64,000 bases of DNA. It comes from Clostridium sp. OS1-26. GTDB taxonomy: Bacteria; Bacillota; Clostridia; Clostridiales; Clostridiaceae. The stretch is taken from positions 434,001 through 498,000 of the forward strand of contig NZ_CP133264.1 in NCBI RefSeq assembly GCF_030915445.1, read 5' to 3'. Position numbers and translations under genes: made by a program. Below the pieces are notes generated by a model. The model was not told where the DNA came from. It worked only from the letters and a program-made list of their open reading frames with translations, and did no database searches. Below, in pieces: positions 1-8,617 of the stretch. Every line of letters starts with the position of its first letter. Position 1 is the first letter of the stretch.

Positions 1-60
1 CTTTTGCTCTTATCGGTACTTAATATATTCTATATTTTACTCAAATTTCCTTTTAAAAAA

Positions 61-654
61 TTAAAATAATTTAAAACATATTAACTGAAGGTAAAACTTT
101 ATCATGGCTGGAACTTCTCTTAAATAACCTGCTATTTCATGAGATTTGTATTCCGTAACAAAAACCCCTGAATAAGAAGCCTTAATATCATAGTATTTTG
201 CTATTAAGGAAGCTCTTTTTAAATGATATTTATTTGATACCACAACAGCTGTTTTTAGATCTCTCTTTTTCATTATTTCCTTTGAATTTTGTAGATTCTC
301 CATAGTTGTCATAGACTTATCTTCTTCTATGATATTAACCTTATTTACTCCTTTGGATATTAAGTATCTTTTCATAGCCTCAGCTTCAGATATATCTTCC
401 CCGCTTCCACGGCCTCCTGAGACAATAACGTAATTCCCATATCCTTCACTGTATAACTTAACAGCACGATCTAGCCTCCATGCTAAAAAAGGGCTTGGTA
501 TCGTTCCATATACCTTACAACCTAGAACTATTATACAATCTGATTTTTGAGGCTTAGAAATTTGTCCAAAATAAATTACTGTAGATAGTGAAATTAAACC
601 AAACACACCCCCACATATTAATATAATTTGTAAAAATCTAAATATCTTATTCAT
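61..654 (-). CDS. YdcF/SanA-family (DUF218) membrane-anchored protein
   Basis: A 197-residue protein starting at MNKIFRFLQ. I chose this start because a purine-rich stretch (TAAGGGTG) lies just upstream; the frame stays open 21 codons further without a better site. An N-terminal hydrophobic segment (about residues 5-28) should anchor it in the membrane. The DUF218 signature follows: IIVLGCKVYG, then a GGRGSGEDISEAEAM segment, and a late KYHLKRA motif. Members of this family are linked to envelope or vancomycin-resistance phenotypes (SanA) but have no settled reaction. It lies downstream of the purine permease and is separated from it by a terminator, so it is probably its own unit. Confidence 0.8.
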   Translation of the reverse strand: MNKIFRFLQIILICGGVFGLISLSTVIYFGQISKPQKSDCIIVLGCKVYGTIPSPFLAWRLDRAVKLYSEGYGNYVIVSGGRGSGEDISEAEAMKRYLISKGVNKVNIIEEDKSMTTMENLQNSKEIMKKRDLKTAVVVSNKYHLKRASLIAKYYDIKASYSGVFVTEYKSHEIAGYLREVPAMIKFYLQLICFKLF

Positions 655-737
655 ATTGTGATCACCCTTACCCCTAATTAAGCAGTCTATATAAATCATT
701 CTATGACTTATATACAAAAGTTGTCAATGTTGAAATA

Positions 738-773
738 AAAAAACTGCCTGCGGTATATCTCCACAGACAGTTC
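738..773 (-). terminator. Intrinsic terminator of the NCS2 permease gene
   Basis: On the minus strand a stem of the type ACTGTCTGTGG / CCGCAGGCAGT with a short AT loop is followed by a run of seven T. It lies just past the permease stop codon. Confidence 0.8.
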
Positions 774-781
774 TTATACAA

Positions 782-2218
782 CTATTCCGGTAATAGTACA
801 AATCTAATTATAAATAAAAGTGCTAATATATAAACTATTGGATTAACTTCTTTTTGTTTTCCTGTTACTAATTTTACTATTGGATAGAAAATTATTCCTG
901 CTGCGATACCATTTGCTATACTGTAGCTAAATGGCATAATAGCTATTGTAAAGAATGCTGGAAGTGCTTCTGTAAAATCTTCGAAGTTTATCTTCGTAAC
1001 AGCCCCCATCATTAGTACTCCAACAATTACAAGCGCCGGTGCCGTAGCTTCTGCTGGAACTACTCCTACTAACCCTCCAAAGAATAATGCTAGTATGAAT
1101 AGAATTCCTGTTGTGAGGGATGTAAGTCCTGTTCTTCCTCCTTCAGATATACCTGATGTAGATTCTACGTAAGTAACTACTGTACTTGTTCCCATTATAG
1201 AACCAAATGTAGTAGCTAAAGCATCTGATAAAAGAGCCTTATTCATGTTTTTAACTCTTCCATCTTTGTCTAGCATTTTTGCTTTTTGTGCTGTTCCAAC
1301 TAATGTTCCTATAGTGTCAAATAAATCTACTAAGCTAAAGGTTAACACAACCATAACTAAGCTAGTGAAAGCTCCTACCATACCTGCTTTACCAAGTCCT
1401 AAAAGACCTTTAAAATCAAAGGCAAAGAAAGTAGGTGCTAATGATGGCGGTGCACTTATTATTTTTATACCAGCAAGATGAGTTATTCCAAAAGGTATTC
1501 CCACAATAGTAGTTAATATTATTCCTATAAGTATAGATCCTTTAACTCCTCTTGACATTAATATTCCTGTTATAACAATCCCTATAAGTGTTAGAATTGC
1601 ATGGGGATCTGTGAACTTTCCAAATCCAACTAAAGTTGCTGGATTAGCAACTATTATACTTCCACTTTTAAGTCCTATAAGAGCTATAAAGAGTCCTATA
1701 CCACCTGAGATAGCAAGTTTTAGATTATGCGGAAGCGCATCTACTATTTTTTCTCTGATTGACGTTACTGTTATTATTATAAAAAGTATTCCTGATACAA
1801 ATACTGCCGCCAATGCTTGCTGCCATGTATAGCCTAAAGTTAAACATACGCTATAAGTGAAGAATGCGTTAAGTCCCATTCCTGGTGCTTGTGCAAATGG
1901 CAGATTAGCATAAAGTGCCATTACTAAAGTACCTATTGCAGCCGCTATACATGTTGCACCAAAAACCGAAGCAACAACAGGGTCATTTATCGCTGAAATC
2001 CCAGCTTTAACAGCAGCATCTCCCATAAGTCCTTGAGAGTTCATTCCTGCTTGCATCAATATACTTGGATTAACAAAAATAATATAAGCCATTGTAATAA
2101 ATGTGGTTATTCCGGCAACTATTTCTGTTCTTACATTAGTCTTGTTTTCTGATAGTTTAAAAAATGAGTCTAAAAATGATTTTTTTTCGTCTTCATGATT
2201 AGGCTTTTCCATATACAT
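782..2218 (-). CDS. NCS2 family purine (guanine/hypoxanthine-type) permease
   Basis: A 478-residue polytopic membrane protein with about 12-14 hydrophobic segments, of the AzgA/PbuG branch of nucleobase:cation symporters. Visible family signatures include GITTFITMAYIIFVNPSIL near the N-terminus, APGMGLNAFF (about residues 110-120), LVDLFDTIGTLVGTA and STVVTYVESTSGISEGGRTG. The start is the ATG preceded by GGAGGG with a 7-base spacer; a TTG five codons upstream overlaps that ribosome binding site and was rejected. It is headed by a guanine-type purine riboswitch and a sigma-A promoter, so uptake should be shut off when intracellular guanine or hypoxanthine is high. The exact substrate cannot be read from the sequence, but the riboswitch favours guanine/hypoxanthine over uracil or adenine. 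Confidence 0.92.
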   Translation of the reverse strand: MYMEKPNHEDEKKSFLDSFFKLSENKTNVRTEIVAGITTFITMAYIIFVNPSILMQAGMNSQGLMGDAAVKAGISAINDPVVASVFGATCIAAAIGTLVMALYANLPFAQAPGMGLNAFFTYSVCLTLGYTWQQALAAVFVSGILFIIITVTSIREKIVDALPHNLKLAISGGIGLFIALIGLKSGSIIVANPATLVGFGKFTDPHAILTLIGIVITGILMSRGVKGSILIGIILTTIVGIPFGITHLAGIKIISAPPSLAPTFFAFDFKGLLGLGKAGMVGAFTSLVMVVLTFSLVDLFDTIGTLVGTAQKAKMLDKDGRVKNMNKALLSDALATTFGSIMGTSTVVTYVESTSGISEGGRTGLTSLTTGILFILALFFGGLVGVVPAEATAPALVIVGVLMMGAVTKINFEDFTEALPAFFTIAIMPFSYSIANGIAAGIIFYPIVKLVTGKQKEVNPIVYILALLFIIRFVLLPE

Positions 2219-2233
2219 TGTTTTTCCCTCCAA

Positions 2234-2276
2234 TAAAAAAAGCTCCCAATTCGAATCTTGAGTAAATCCGAATTAG
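2234..2276 (-). terminator. Riboswitch expression-platform terminator
   Basis: A minus-strand stem CTAATTCG ... CGAATTGGG followed by AGC and a run of seven T, placed between the purine aptamer and the permease ribosome binding site. This is the layout expected of a transcriptional OFF switch: ligand binding frees this hairpin to form. Confidence 0.85.
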
Positions 2277-2310
2277 AAACTCTAATAATTAGTATAATAG
2301 TTTAAACGGA

Positions 2311-2382
2311 TCCACCCATAGTCAGAGATTTACGGTACTCTGGTAGAGACTCTTGAACCATATTATCAAGATTATACGGACG
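2311..2382 (-). promoter_or_regulatory. Purine riboswitch aptamer (guanine type)
   Basis: Read on the minus strand, the sequence contains the conserved core TATAATC..., ATATGG, TCTCTACC, CCGTAAA and CTGACTATGG of the purine aptamer. P1 forms between TCCGTA and TATGGG, and the two hairpin arms carry the loop-loop kissing sequences. The J3-1 strand reads GACTATG, i.e. C at the position equivalent to xpt C74, which selects guanine/hypoxanthine; the adenine class has GATTATG. It controls the NCS2 permease immediately downstream. Confidence 0.95.
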
Positions 2383-2411
2383 AATTAATTTATTTCATTT
2401 TTACACTTCAT

Positions 2412-2440
2412 ATATTAACATCACATAAATATAAAGTCAA
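2412..2440 (-). promoter_or_regulatory. Sigma-A-type promoter for the riboswitch and permease
   Basis: Minus strand TTGACT, a 17-base spacer, then TAATAT. The predicted start of transcription falls about 25 bases upstream of the aptamer. Confidence 0.6.
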
Positions 2441-3218
2441 TATATTTTATGGATTTTTTAATTATAATGTTCTTAACTGTATTTACCATACAAATATTTT
2501 GGCATTTAATATTCGTTACAATTCGAACATTCAATAATTATTTTTAAAATAAATCCTTCAATTTATCGAAATACATTTGATGTAACGCTGGCATAGAAAT
2601 AAAATTTTCCTTATACTAAGATAATTTAGAGTTTTTAATTTGGTAATCATCGGATAAAGTGAAACTTACTCTAAGTAAGGTCTTAACCCACACCTAAAAT
2701 TTATCGGATAATTATTAGCTATAATATAAATTTAATATTTTATTTTAAAATAATAAATATAATAGCATATTTTTTGCATTTTTCAAAAATTTTATTAGAA
2801 ATTTTCAGAAAACAACATTTTTTTCTTTTTAAATAATTCATTTTTTTATTTCAAATGCTATTTACGGACTGTATTTTTGTCGATTTATGCTGATATCTTT
2901 CATTGTTTTTGTATACTTATGCAGTTATTTTTTTATTCTTTAGTAATAATACTATTTTTTTATTGACTTGCAGTAATTTTTTTGCTATTATTTTAATAAT
3001 AAATAACTTGAATGTAAATTTTTAGTTAAATTTTGTTCTAAAATGGCAACTTATCAGTTTGGTTAAAATATTTTGAAAATTGAATTTTAAAACGTTAAAA
3101 TTTCTCAATTTTGATATATGAGGAAGCTATATATAAAATATAAATTTGTTTCCTCTAATGATACCCCTTTCACTTCCCCTCCACATGTATATCATGTGGA
3201 ATTTTTTTTATTAACTTG
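2441..3218. other. Long AT-rich intergenic region without a gene
   Basis: No convincing coding frame or RNA gene on either strand. Contents: a repeat related to 8740-8822 (listed separately at 2645-2712), long A/T runs between about 2720 and 3060, an imperfect hairpin GAGGAA...TTCCTC near 3120-3158, and a CCACATG/CATGTGG palindrome followed by T8 at 3181-3209 that would terminate plus-strand transcription although no plus-strand gene precedes it. It may hold a small RNA, but I cannot support one. Confidence 0.5.
2645..2712 (+). repeat. Dispersed element with GATAA-GTGAAACTTA head and TATCGGATAA tail (copy 1)
   Basis: Begins CATCGGATAAAGTGAAACTTA and ends TTATCGGATAA, with a small AACTTACT/AGTAAG hairpin inside. 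The same head, internal hairpin position and tail occur inverted at 8740-8822, upstream of the htrA-like gene. A fragment (GTAAGTCATCGGATAA) lies at about 40187-40201. The function is unknown. Confidence 0.5.
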
Positions 3219-3275
3219 AGGCATCTTCAAAGAAATAACTAGTCAGTATACTAGTCTATTTTCTTTCAGATGCCT
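3219..3275. repeat. MITE-like element, short form (copy 1)
   Basis: Terminal inverted repeats AGGCATCTTCAAA...TTTCAGATGCCT enclose AATAACTAGTCAGTATACTAGTCTATT, so the whole unit folds into one hairpin. It belongs to the same family as 41276-41439, 46971-47135, 51798-51871, 61922-61991 and a half copy at 23134-23168. Confidence 0.75.
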
Positions 3276-3281
3276 AACATT

Positions 3282-3325
3282 AAAAGGAGCTATAGAATAT
3301 TATTCTTAATATTCTAGCTCCTTTT
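3282..3325. terminator. Bidirectional hairpin downstream of methyltransferase gene 1
   Basis: A near-perfect stem AAAAGGAGCTATAGAATAT / ATATTCTAGCTCCTTTT with a short loop. It lies 67 bases beyond the stop codon at 3392 and has A- or T-rich flanks on both strands. Confidence 0.65.
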
Positions 3326-3391
3326 GTTTTATATTATTCACCACAACCATACATAAATTTAAAGTTCATCTTCAATATGGTTTTTTAATAT

Positions 3392-5158
3392 CTAAATTTT
3401 ATTGATAATTTTCCTCTCATATGAATTAATATTATACAAATTAAATATTTCCGTATTTAGTTTTTCTTCAATTTTATTAATATGCTCTGTGTCATTATGT
3501 TTGATTGCATCTATTAAGTTATTAACTATTTTTTCTATGTCTTTTTGTTTATCTATACTACATTTTTTAATTGGCATTTTATCTAAATTATACTTTTTAA
3601 TTTGAGGAGTAGAGTTTAAATTCGTTACTAAAAAATTTAAATAATACCATCCCGCTAACTTTGAGTTTAATACAGCCAAAATGTATTTATATAAATATTT
3701 ATTATCTAGCTTCATCAATCCATAGAGCGACTGCTCTACTATATATCCTTTTGTATCTAAAGCAGCTATTATTTTATTTCCAGTCTTTCTAATAATTATC
3801 TTTGCTGCGGAAGATAACTTCGATAAATCCTTTGTTCCACCTTTTATATTCTCTGGCACAAACTCGTAATAATATGCTTTTAATATATTGTATCTAGCTA
3901 TATTTTCTCCTTTTAATATTTCTACCTGTGAATCACTTACCCTTTCTTTAGTTATCTTCTTTGAATCTCCAATGAAGCCAGTAAATGTTGAACCTATCTC
4001 TCCCAAAGATTCGCTTTCTTTTTCAATCTTATTCTTTATAGCTCTGTAATTATTGCCATCTTCATATGAAAGCTCATAGTTTACACTTTTTAGGTATTCC
4101 TTTTGATTAACATAATAGCTTCTCTTATTAAATACATTTATTCTTATCTTATTATCTTCAGAATAATTTTTTTTAGCCACAAAAACCATTGTATCAGTAT
4201 TTATATTGGGAAACTTTATTTCAAAAGTTAGATTTAAAATATTATAATTATTTAATATATTTTTTCTTAATAATTTATATTGTAAGTTCTTCGCAAATCT
4301 ATCTGGTATGATAAATCCGATTGCTCCTTCATCCTTAATCATTTGAAATGATCTCTTAATAAAATACTCATATAAATTAGGCAAATAGAAGTTACCCTTA
4401 TATTTGTCTATATAATAACTTATTAACTTATCTTCTATGTCTCCCTTATGTTTTCTACTTAATGAAACCCAAGGGGGATTTCCAATAATATAATCATACT
4501 TATTGCTCCAAAACTCACATCTATTAGTCAACTCTTTTACTTCATTGCAGTTTAACTCTTTCTTTTTTAAGTTTCCCTCTATATCTGTGTATTCACACAA
4601 AAATACTTCATTATTTATTTCTGTTATGCTTTCTAAATTGTAATCTTCTTCCCATTTTATCAAGCTGTCACAACAAATTACATTAGGTTCAACACAAGTA
4701 CTTCCCTTAGACTTTGAAGATAAGTTTATTTTAGCCAGTTCAACTGCATTAATATCTATATCTGATCCAAATATACAATTTTTAATTATATGGTAATGAA
4801 TATTTTTACTATACCAATAATCTTTGCCTTTAATTTTTAGTGCACCATTATCTGTATACATTACAAATTCATCGTAATAATACTTTTTATTTAACATAGG
4901 GAGATTTTTTGAAAATTTATCCATTAATATATCATATACCTTAATTAAAAAATAGCCACTGCCACAAGAAGGATCTAATATTTTTATAAAAGGATTTTCA
5001 ATTATATCAATGTTATTCATAGTATTTTCTATAATATAAGTAACAATAAATTCTGGAGTGTAGAATCTTCCATAATCTTTACGAATCTTTAAATCTAAAT
5101 GCTTTTCGTATTCTTCTCCCATTACAACTGTATTATCATGTTTGCCATCCATACGCAT
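3392..5158 (-). CDS. Solitary N6-adenine DNA methyltransferase, CamA/Eco57I-like (copy 1)
   Basis: A 588-residue gamma-class DNA adenine methyltransferase. Residues 30-36 (GRFYTPE) form motif X, 61-68 (LDPSCGSG) is the S-adenosylmethionine-binding motif I, DSLIKW (164-169) follows the acidic motif region, and NPPW (227-230) is catalytic motif IV. The C-terminal half has the TaqI/Eco57I-type specificity layout, including IIIRKTGNKIIAALDTKG and VLNSKLAGWYYLNF. Length and N-terminal order match, from memory, C. difficile CamA (577 residues), a solitary methyltransferase linked to sporulation. No restriction endonuclease or specificity subunit lies nearby; the upstream neighbour, a metallophosphoesterase 34 bases away, is on the same strand and may share a transcript. 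The start ATG has AGGAAGG just upstream. NPPW instead of NPPY is a permitted variant. Its recognition sequence is unknown. Confidence 0.88.
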   Translation of the reverse strand: MRMDGKHDNTVVMGEEYEKHLDLKIRKDYGRFYTPEFIVTYIIENTMNNIDIIENPFIKILDPSCGSGYFLIKVYDILMDKFSKNLPMLNKKYYYDEFVMYTDNGALKIKGKDYWYSKNIHYHIIKNCIFGSDIDINAVELAKINLSSKSKGSTCVEPNVICCDSLIKWEEDYNLESITEINNEVFLCEYTDIEGNLKKKELNCNEVKELTNRCEFWSNKYDYIIGNPPWVSLSRKHKGDIEDKLISYYIDKYKGNFYLPNLYEYFIKRSFQMIKDEGAIGFIIPDRFAKNLQYKLLRKNILNNYNILNLTFEIKFPNINTDTMVFVAKKNYSEDNKIRINVFNKRSYYVNQKEYLKSVNYELSYEDGNNYRAIKNKIEKESESLGEIGSTFTGFIGDSKKITKERVSDSQVEILKGENIARYNILKAYYYEFVPENIKGGTKDLSKLSSAAKIIIRKTGNKIIAALDTKGYIVEQSLYGLMKLDNKYLYKYILAVLNSKLAGWYYLNFLVTNLNSTPQIKKYNLDKMPIKKCSIDKQKDIEKIVNNLIDAIKHNDTEHINKIEEKLNTEIFNLYNINSYERKIINKI

Positions 5159-5192
5159 ACCTTCCTGTAATTAAACCTTATTTTACATGTAT

Positions 5193-6344
5193 CTACTGTT
5201 TAAAAGTAACCTCAGTTTTAACAATTTCCGAGCTGCTTCCTACCCTTATAGGCGGACCCCAGGTTCCGAATCCAGAAGTTACAATAATATTAAAATTATT
5301 CTCTTTCATATGTCCCCAATCTATTTTAAAAATTCTCTTTGTAATTAAATCAGTAGGAAAAAACTGTCCTTTATGAGTATGACCTGAAAATTGAAGATCT
5401 ACGCCTGCTTTTTCTGCATCTTCGAGTTTTACTGGCTGATGATCTAGAACTACTATTGGTAACGACTTATCACACTCTTTAATTAACTTAGAAATGTCAC
5501 TTCTAATTTTACCGCTAAACCTCTGAGTTGAAACATCATCTCTGCCAACAATATAAAAACTGTCCTGTATCTTTTCTACATTATCTTTTAAAAGCTTTAT
5601 ACCAGCATCTTTGTATGCTTTTTCTATTTTTTCAATATCTCCGCCTATATATTCGTGATTGCCAAGCACTGCATAAACACCATATCTAGATTTTATTTTT
5701 TTAAAGGATTCCTCCATATGTTCCTCAATAAAAGTGTTTGTATCATCATCTATAATGTCTCCACAAAATAAAACTATATCAGGATTTAGCTCATTAACTT
5801 CCTCTACCATTTTATTCAACCTATTTTTGCCTATTATACTCCCTAGATGAATATCTGATATCGTTACAATATTAAGCTGCTTCAAGTTTCCTGCCTTTTT
5901 ATTTATCGTTATATCATATTCAACTACCTTTGAATGATTTGCATTATAAGTTCCATATATTAAAATTATAGAAATTATAAAAATTGCTGCTACATCTAAA
6001 ATTAATTCTATATCGTAAGTTCCTCTATAATAAGTGCCTGCACCTGTTACTTTAAGTATTAACCTTATTACTATAATAAAGACTGTCATAATTAAAAAAT
6101 AAAGCAATATTGCCAGCCAATAAGAACCGATTAAGTTAAATATTCTATCAATAGATGTAGGTAGAAACCTTCTCCCCATTCTTCCTATGAAGAATGATAG
6201 AACTATTAAAGCGAAGAAGACCCAATATAAATATATATTAACAAAAGGCACTAATTGTTTGACGATTTCCCATCCTCTTAAACCTACAAATATATTTGCT
6301 GCCGCAAAAATGGACAGAAATAAAATTCCTATCAAATATACCAT
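5193..6344 (-). CDS. Membrane-anchored metallophosphoesterase (YkuE-like)
   Basis: A 383-residue protein from the ATG preceded by GAGGGTGG (5-base spacer). Five or so hydrophobic segments fill the first 150 residues; the remaining part is a calcineurin-like phosphoesterase domain with all usual metal motifs: SDIHLGS, CGDIIDDD, LGNHEY, DHQP and SGHTHKGQ. The same domain order occurs in YkuE/YaeI-type enzymes, where some members hydrolyse UDP-sugars or lipid-linked phosphates; the substrate here is not predictable. The catalytic domain should be outside or at the membrane face. Confidence 0.88.
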   Translation of the reverse strand: MVYLIGILFLSIFAAANIFVGLRGWEIVKQLVPFVNIYLYWVFFALIVLSFFIGRMGRRFLPTSIDRIFNLIGSYWLAILLYFLIMTVFIIVIRLILKVTGAGTYYRGTYDIELILDVAAIFIISIILIYGTYNANHSKVVEYDITINKKAGNLKQLNIVTISDIHLGSIIGKNRLNKMVEEVNELNPDIVLFCGDIIDDDTNTFIEEHMEESFKKIKSRYGVYAVLGNHEYIGGDIEKIEKAYKDAGIKLLKDNVEKIQDSFYIVGRDDVSTQRFSGKIRSDISKLIKECDKSLPIVVLDHQPVKLEDAEKAGVDLQFSGHTHKGQFFPTDLITKRIFKIDWGHMKENNFNIIVTSGFGTWGPPIRVGSSSEIVKTEVTFKQ

Positions 6345-6458
6345 TTCGACCACCCTCAATTAATAATTTTGTAATTATTATATTTTAACATAAATTATGG
6401 AAAAGCATAAAAACTTTTTTAAAGGTTACTCTATAAAATATAGAAAGGAGGACTAACT

Positions 6459-6596
6459 ATGACTCATACCGAAAGCAAAAAAGCTACAAAACCGCAAAAC
6501 AAAAGACTTGCAAAACCAGATATAAAATATGAAGAAGAAATGGAAAAAAGACAGCCAAAAAGTGCCTTGGATATTGATAGAATCAGTAATTCTTAA
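6459..6596 (+). CDS. Small basic hypothetical protein (45 aa)
   Basis: ATG at 6459 is preceded by AAAGGAGG with a 7-base spacer, an ideal clostridial ribosome binding site, and the frame runs to TAA followed directly by an intrinsic terminator. The product starts MTHTESKKATKPQNKRLAKP and is rich in lysine, glutamate and glutamine with no hydrophobic segment, so it is probably soluble and disordered. I do not recognise a family. It reads away from the phosphoesterase gene and lies alone on the plus strand. Confidence 0.6.
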   Translation: MTHTESKKATKPQNKRLAKPDIKYEEEMEKRQPKSALDIDRISNS

Positions 6597-6599
6597 AAG

Positions 6600-6627
6600 A
6601 AAAACCCCAGCAAATTCTGGGGTTTTT
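6600..6627. terminator. Bidirectional intrinsic terminator
   Basis: AAAACCCCAG / CTGGGGTTTTT stem with a 6-base loop. It ends the small plus-strand gene and, on the other strand, the MATE transporter gene that stops at 6652. Confidence 0.85.
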
Positions 6628-6651
6628 CATATTAAAATTTCTTCATCTCAA

Positions 6652-8037
6652 TTATTCTATGCATTCTTTAGGTGATTGTGAACCTAATTCAGGTATATCT
6701 TCTAACTTTAATTTCCTTACCTCTAACATCAGAAATATTAAAGTTAAAATTGATGATATAAAATCTGATATCGGACCTGCCATCCATACACCATTTAATT
6801 TAAATATTCCTGGAAGAATTAGCAGCATAGGAATTAAAATTATTACCTGCCTTGAAAGAGCTAAGAACATCGATACTTTTGCTTTTCCTATAGCTTGAAA
6901 AAAGTTTGAACTAACAATTTGGAAACCTACTACAGGAAACATTATCATAAATATTTTCATTCCATGTACTGTTATTTGTGTTAGCGAGACATCTGACTTA
7001 TTAAACATTTGAACTAAAAATTCTGGAAAAATATGAACTAGTAGGATACCAACTGTTGAAATTACCGTAGCAGAAATAGCAGCTAATTTTAGTGCCCTTT
7101 TCACACGTTCATATTTTTTTGCCCCGTAATTGAAACCTATTATAGGCTGAGATCCTTGATTAATACCAAAGATAGGCATCAAAATTATTGTAGCAATACT
7201 ATTTATTATTCCAAAGGCACCTATTGCTAAATCTCCGCCATATATTCCCAATCTTTTATTCAAAATAACATTAACTAAACTAGCGGCAATCTGCATCGCA
7301 AATGGAGACATACCTATAGCAAATATACTTAGAACCACTTCTTTTTCTAGTCTAAAGTTCTTTGCTTTAAGTTTTAGCAAGCTGCTTTTCCCTCTAAAGT
7401 ATGAAATTACCCAAATAGTATTAACAGCTTGTGATATAACAGTTGCAGTAGCAGCTCCTTTTATTCCGAAGTTAAATATATATATGAATATAAAGTCTAA
7501 AATTATATTTAAAATACAACCAATTAGCATAGTTGTCATTGCTTTCCTAGGATTTCCCTCTGCACGAATTATATTATTCAATCCAAAGCCTAAATTCTGA
7601 AGAACTGCACCAGCTAATATTATAGTTATAAATTCTTTTGCATAAACAATGGTGTTACTACTTGCTCCAAAAGATCTTAGCATAGGATCCATAAATACCA
7701 TGCCAAAGAATGTTACTAACACCGAAACTATTATAAGCAATGTAAAAGCATTCCCTAATATCTTTTCCGCCTCATCTTTTCTGTGTTGCCCTAATTTTAT
7801 TGATATATGAGAAGCTGCTCCAATTCCTACAAGCATTCCAAAGCCCATAATTATAATTCCAATAGGAAATGTAATGCTTACACCGGAAATTGCCATAGCG
7901 CCTACTACTCTTCCTATGAATATTCTATCAATTATAATATATAAAGAATTTACTAACATTCCAACTATTGCTGGAATAGAAAATTCAAAAAGTAATTTTC
8001 CTACACCTTCATTTGCCAGTTTTTTTGAACGATCCAT
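6652..8037 (-). CDS. MATE family multidrug/cation efflux protein
   Basis: A 461-residue protein with about 12 transmembrane segments in two related halves. Both MATE repeats start with the usual pattern: PAIVGMLVNSLYIIIDRIFIG near residue 20, and MPIFGINQGSQPIIGFNYGA in the second half. The start ATG has AGAAGGAGG 5 bases upstream. The gene follows a MarR regulator by 111 bases on the same strand, a common arrangement in which the regulator represses an efflux pump. Substrate unknown. Confidence 0.92.
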   Translation of the reverse strand: MDRSKKLANEGVGKLLFEFSIPAIVGMLVNSLYIIIDRIFIGRVVGAMAISGVSITFPIGIIIMGFGMLVGIGAASHISIKLGQHRKDEAEKILGNAFTLLIIVSVLVTFFGMVFMDPMLRSFGASSNTIVYAKEFITIILAGAVLQNLGFGLNNIIRAEGNPRKAMTTMLIGCILNIILDFIFIYIFNFGIKGAATATVISQAVNTIWVISYFRGKSSLLKLKAKNFRLEKEVVLSIFAIGMSPFAMQIAASLVNVILNKRLGIYGGDLAIGAFGIINSIATIILMPIFGINQGSQPIIGFNYGAKKYERVKRALKLAAISATVISTVGILLVHIFPEFLVQMFNKSDVSLTQITVHGMKIFMIMFPVVGFQIVSSNFFQAIGKAKVSMFLALSRQVIILIPMLLILPGIFKLNGVWMAGPISDFISSILTLIFLMLEVRKLKLEDIPELGSQSPKECIE

Positions 8038-8148
8038 ATACTACCTCCTTCTATTTCTATAAAGCCATCTATTTATAATAGTGTTTTTCAACAATTAGGT
8101 TCCTAAACGTTCCTTAAAACTCCAATTTAATATTCACTCAACCTTCAT

Positions 8149-8586
8149 TTAATCTAAATTGGCATATATCTTTTTTATCCAACAGAATAACAACTGCTTC
8201 TCTTCAACTGTGAATCCTTTGCATAATATATCTTCCATTTCCTTTGCAACTTCTAGGCTTTTAAAGCTAAGCTCTCTTCCTTCCGCTGTAACATAAAGCC
8301 TTTTAATTCTTGCGTCTTTTTCATCTTCTTTCCTGAGTACCCATCCCCTAGAGACTAAAGTATCTACTAATCCTGTAAGAGATGGTGGTTTTATTTGAAG
8401 CCTTTCCGCAATTTCCTTCTGAGTTAAGCCATCTTCTCTCCAGAGTTGAGCCAGTACACTTACCTGTGATACAGTAAAGCCATATTTCTCAAGTTTATGA
8501 TTGTGTAAATTTATCATATTTCTATATATTCTTTTCAACCAATAACCTATTAACTTATCTACCTCGCAGGTTGAATTTTCCTTCAT
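8149..8586 (-). CDS. MarR family transcriptional regulator
   Basis: A 145-residue winged-helix protein. The helix-turn-helix region reads LTQKEIAERLQIKPPSLTGLVDTLVSRGW and is followed by the DARIKRLYVTAEG wing typical of MarR. It precedes the MATE efflux gene and likely controls it and itself. A strong promoter containing a perfect inverted repeat lies directly upstream (8618-8646). Ligand unknown. Confidence 0.92.
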   Translation of the reverse strand: MKENSTCEVDKLIGYWLKRIYRNMINLHNHKLEKYGFTVSQVSVLAQLWREDGLTQKEIAERLQIKPPSLTGLVDTLVSRGWVLRKEDEKDARIKRLYVTAEGRELSFKSLEVAKEMEDILCKGFTVEEKQLLFCWIKKIYANLD

Positions 8587-8617
8587 TTATTTAGCCTCCT
8601 AATTAATTACTCAGATC

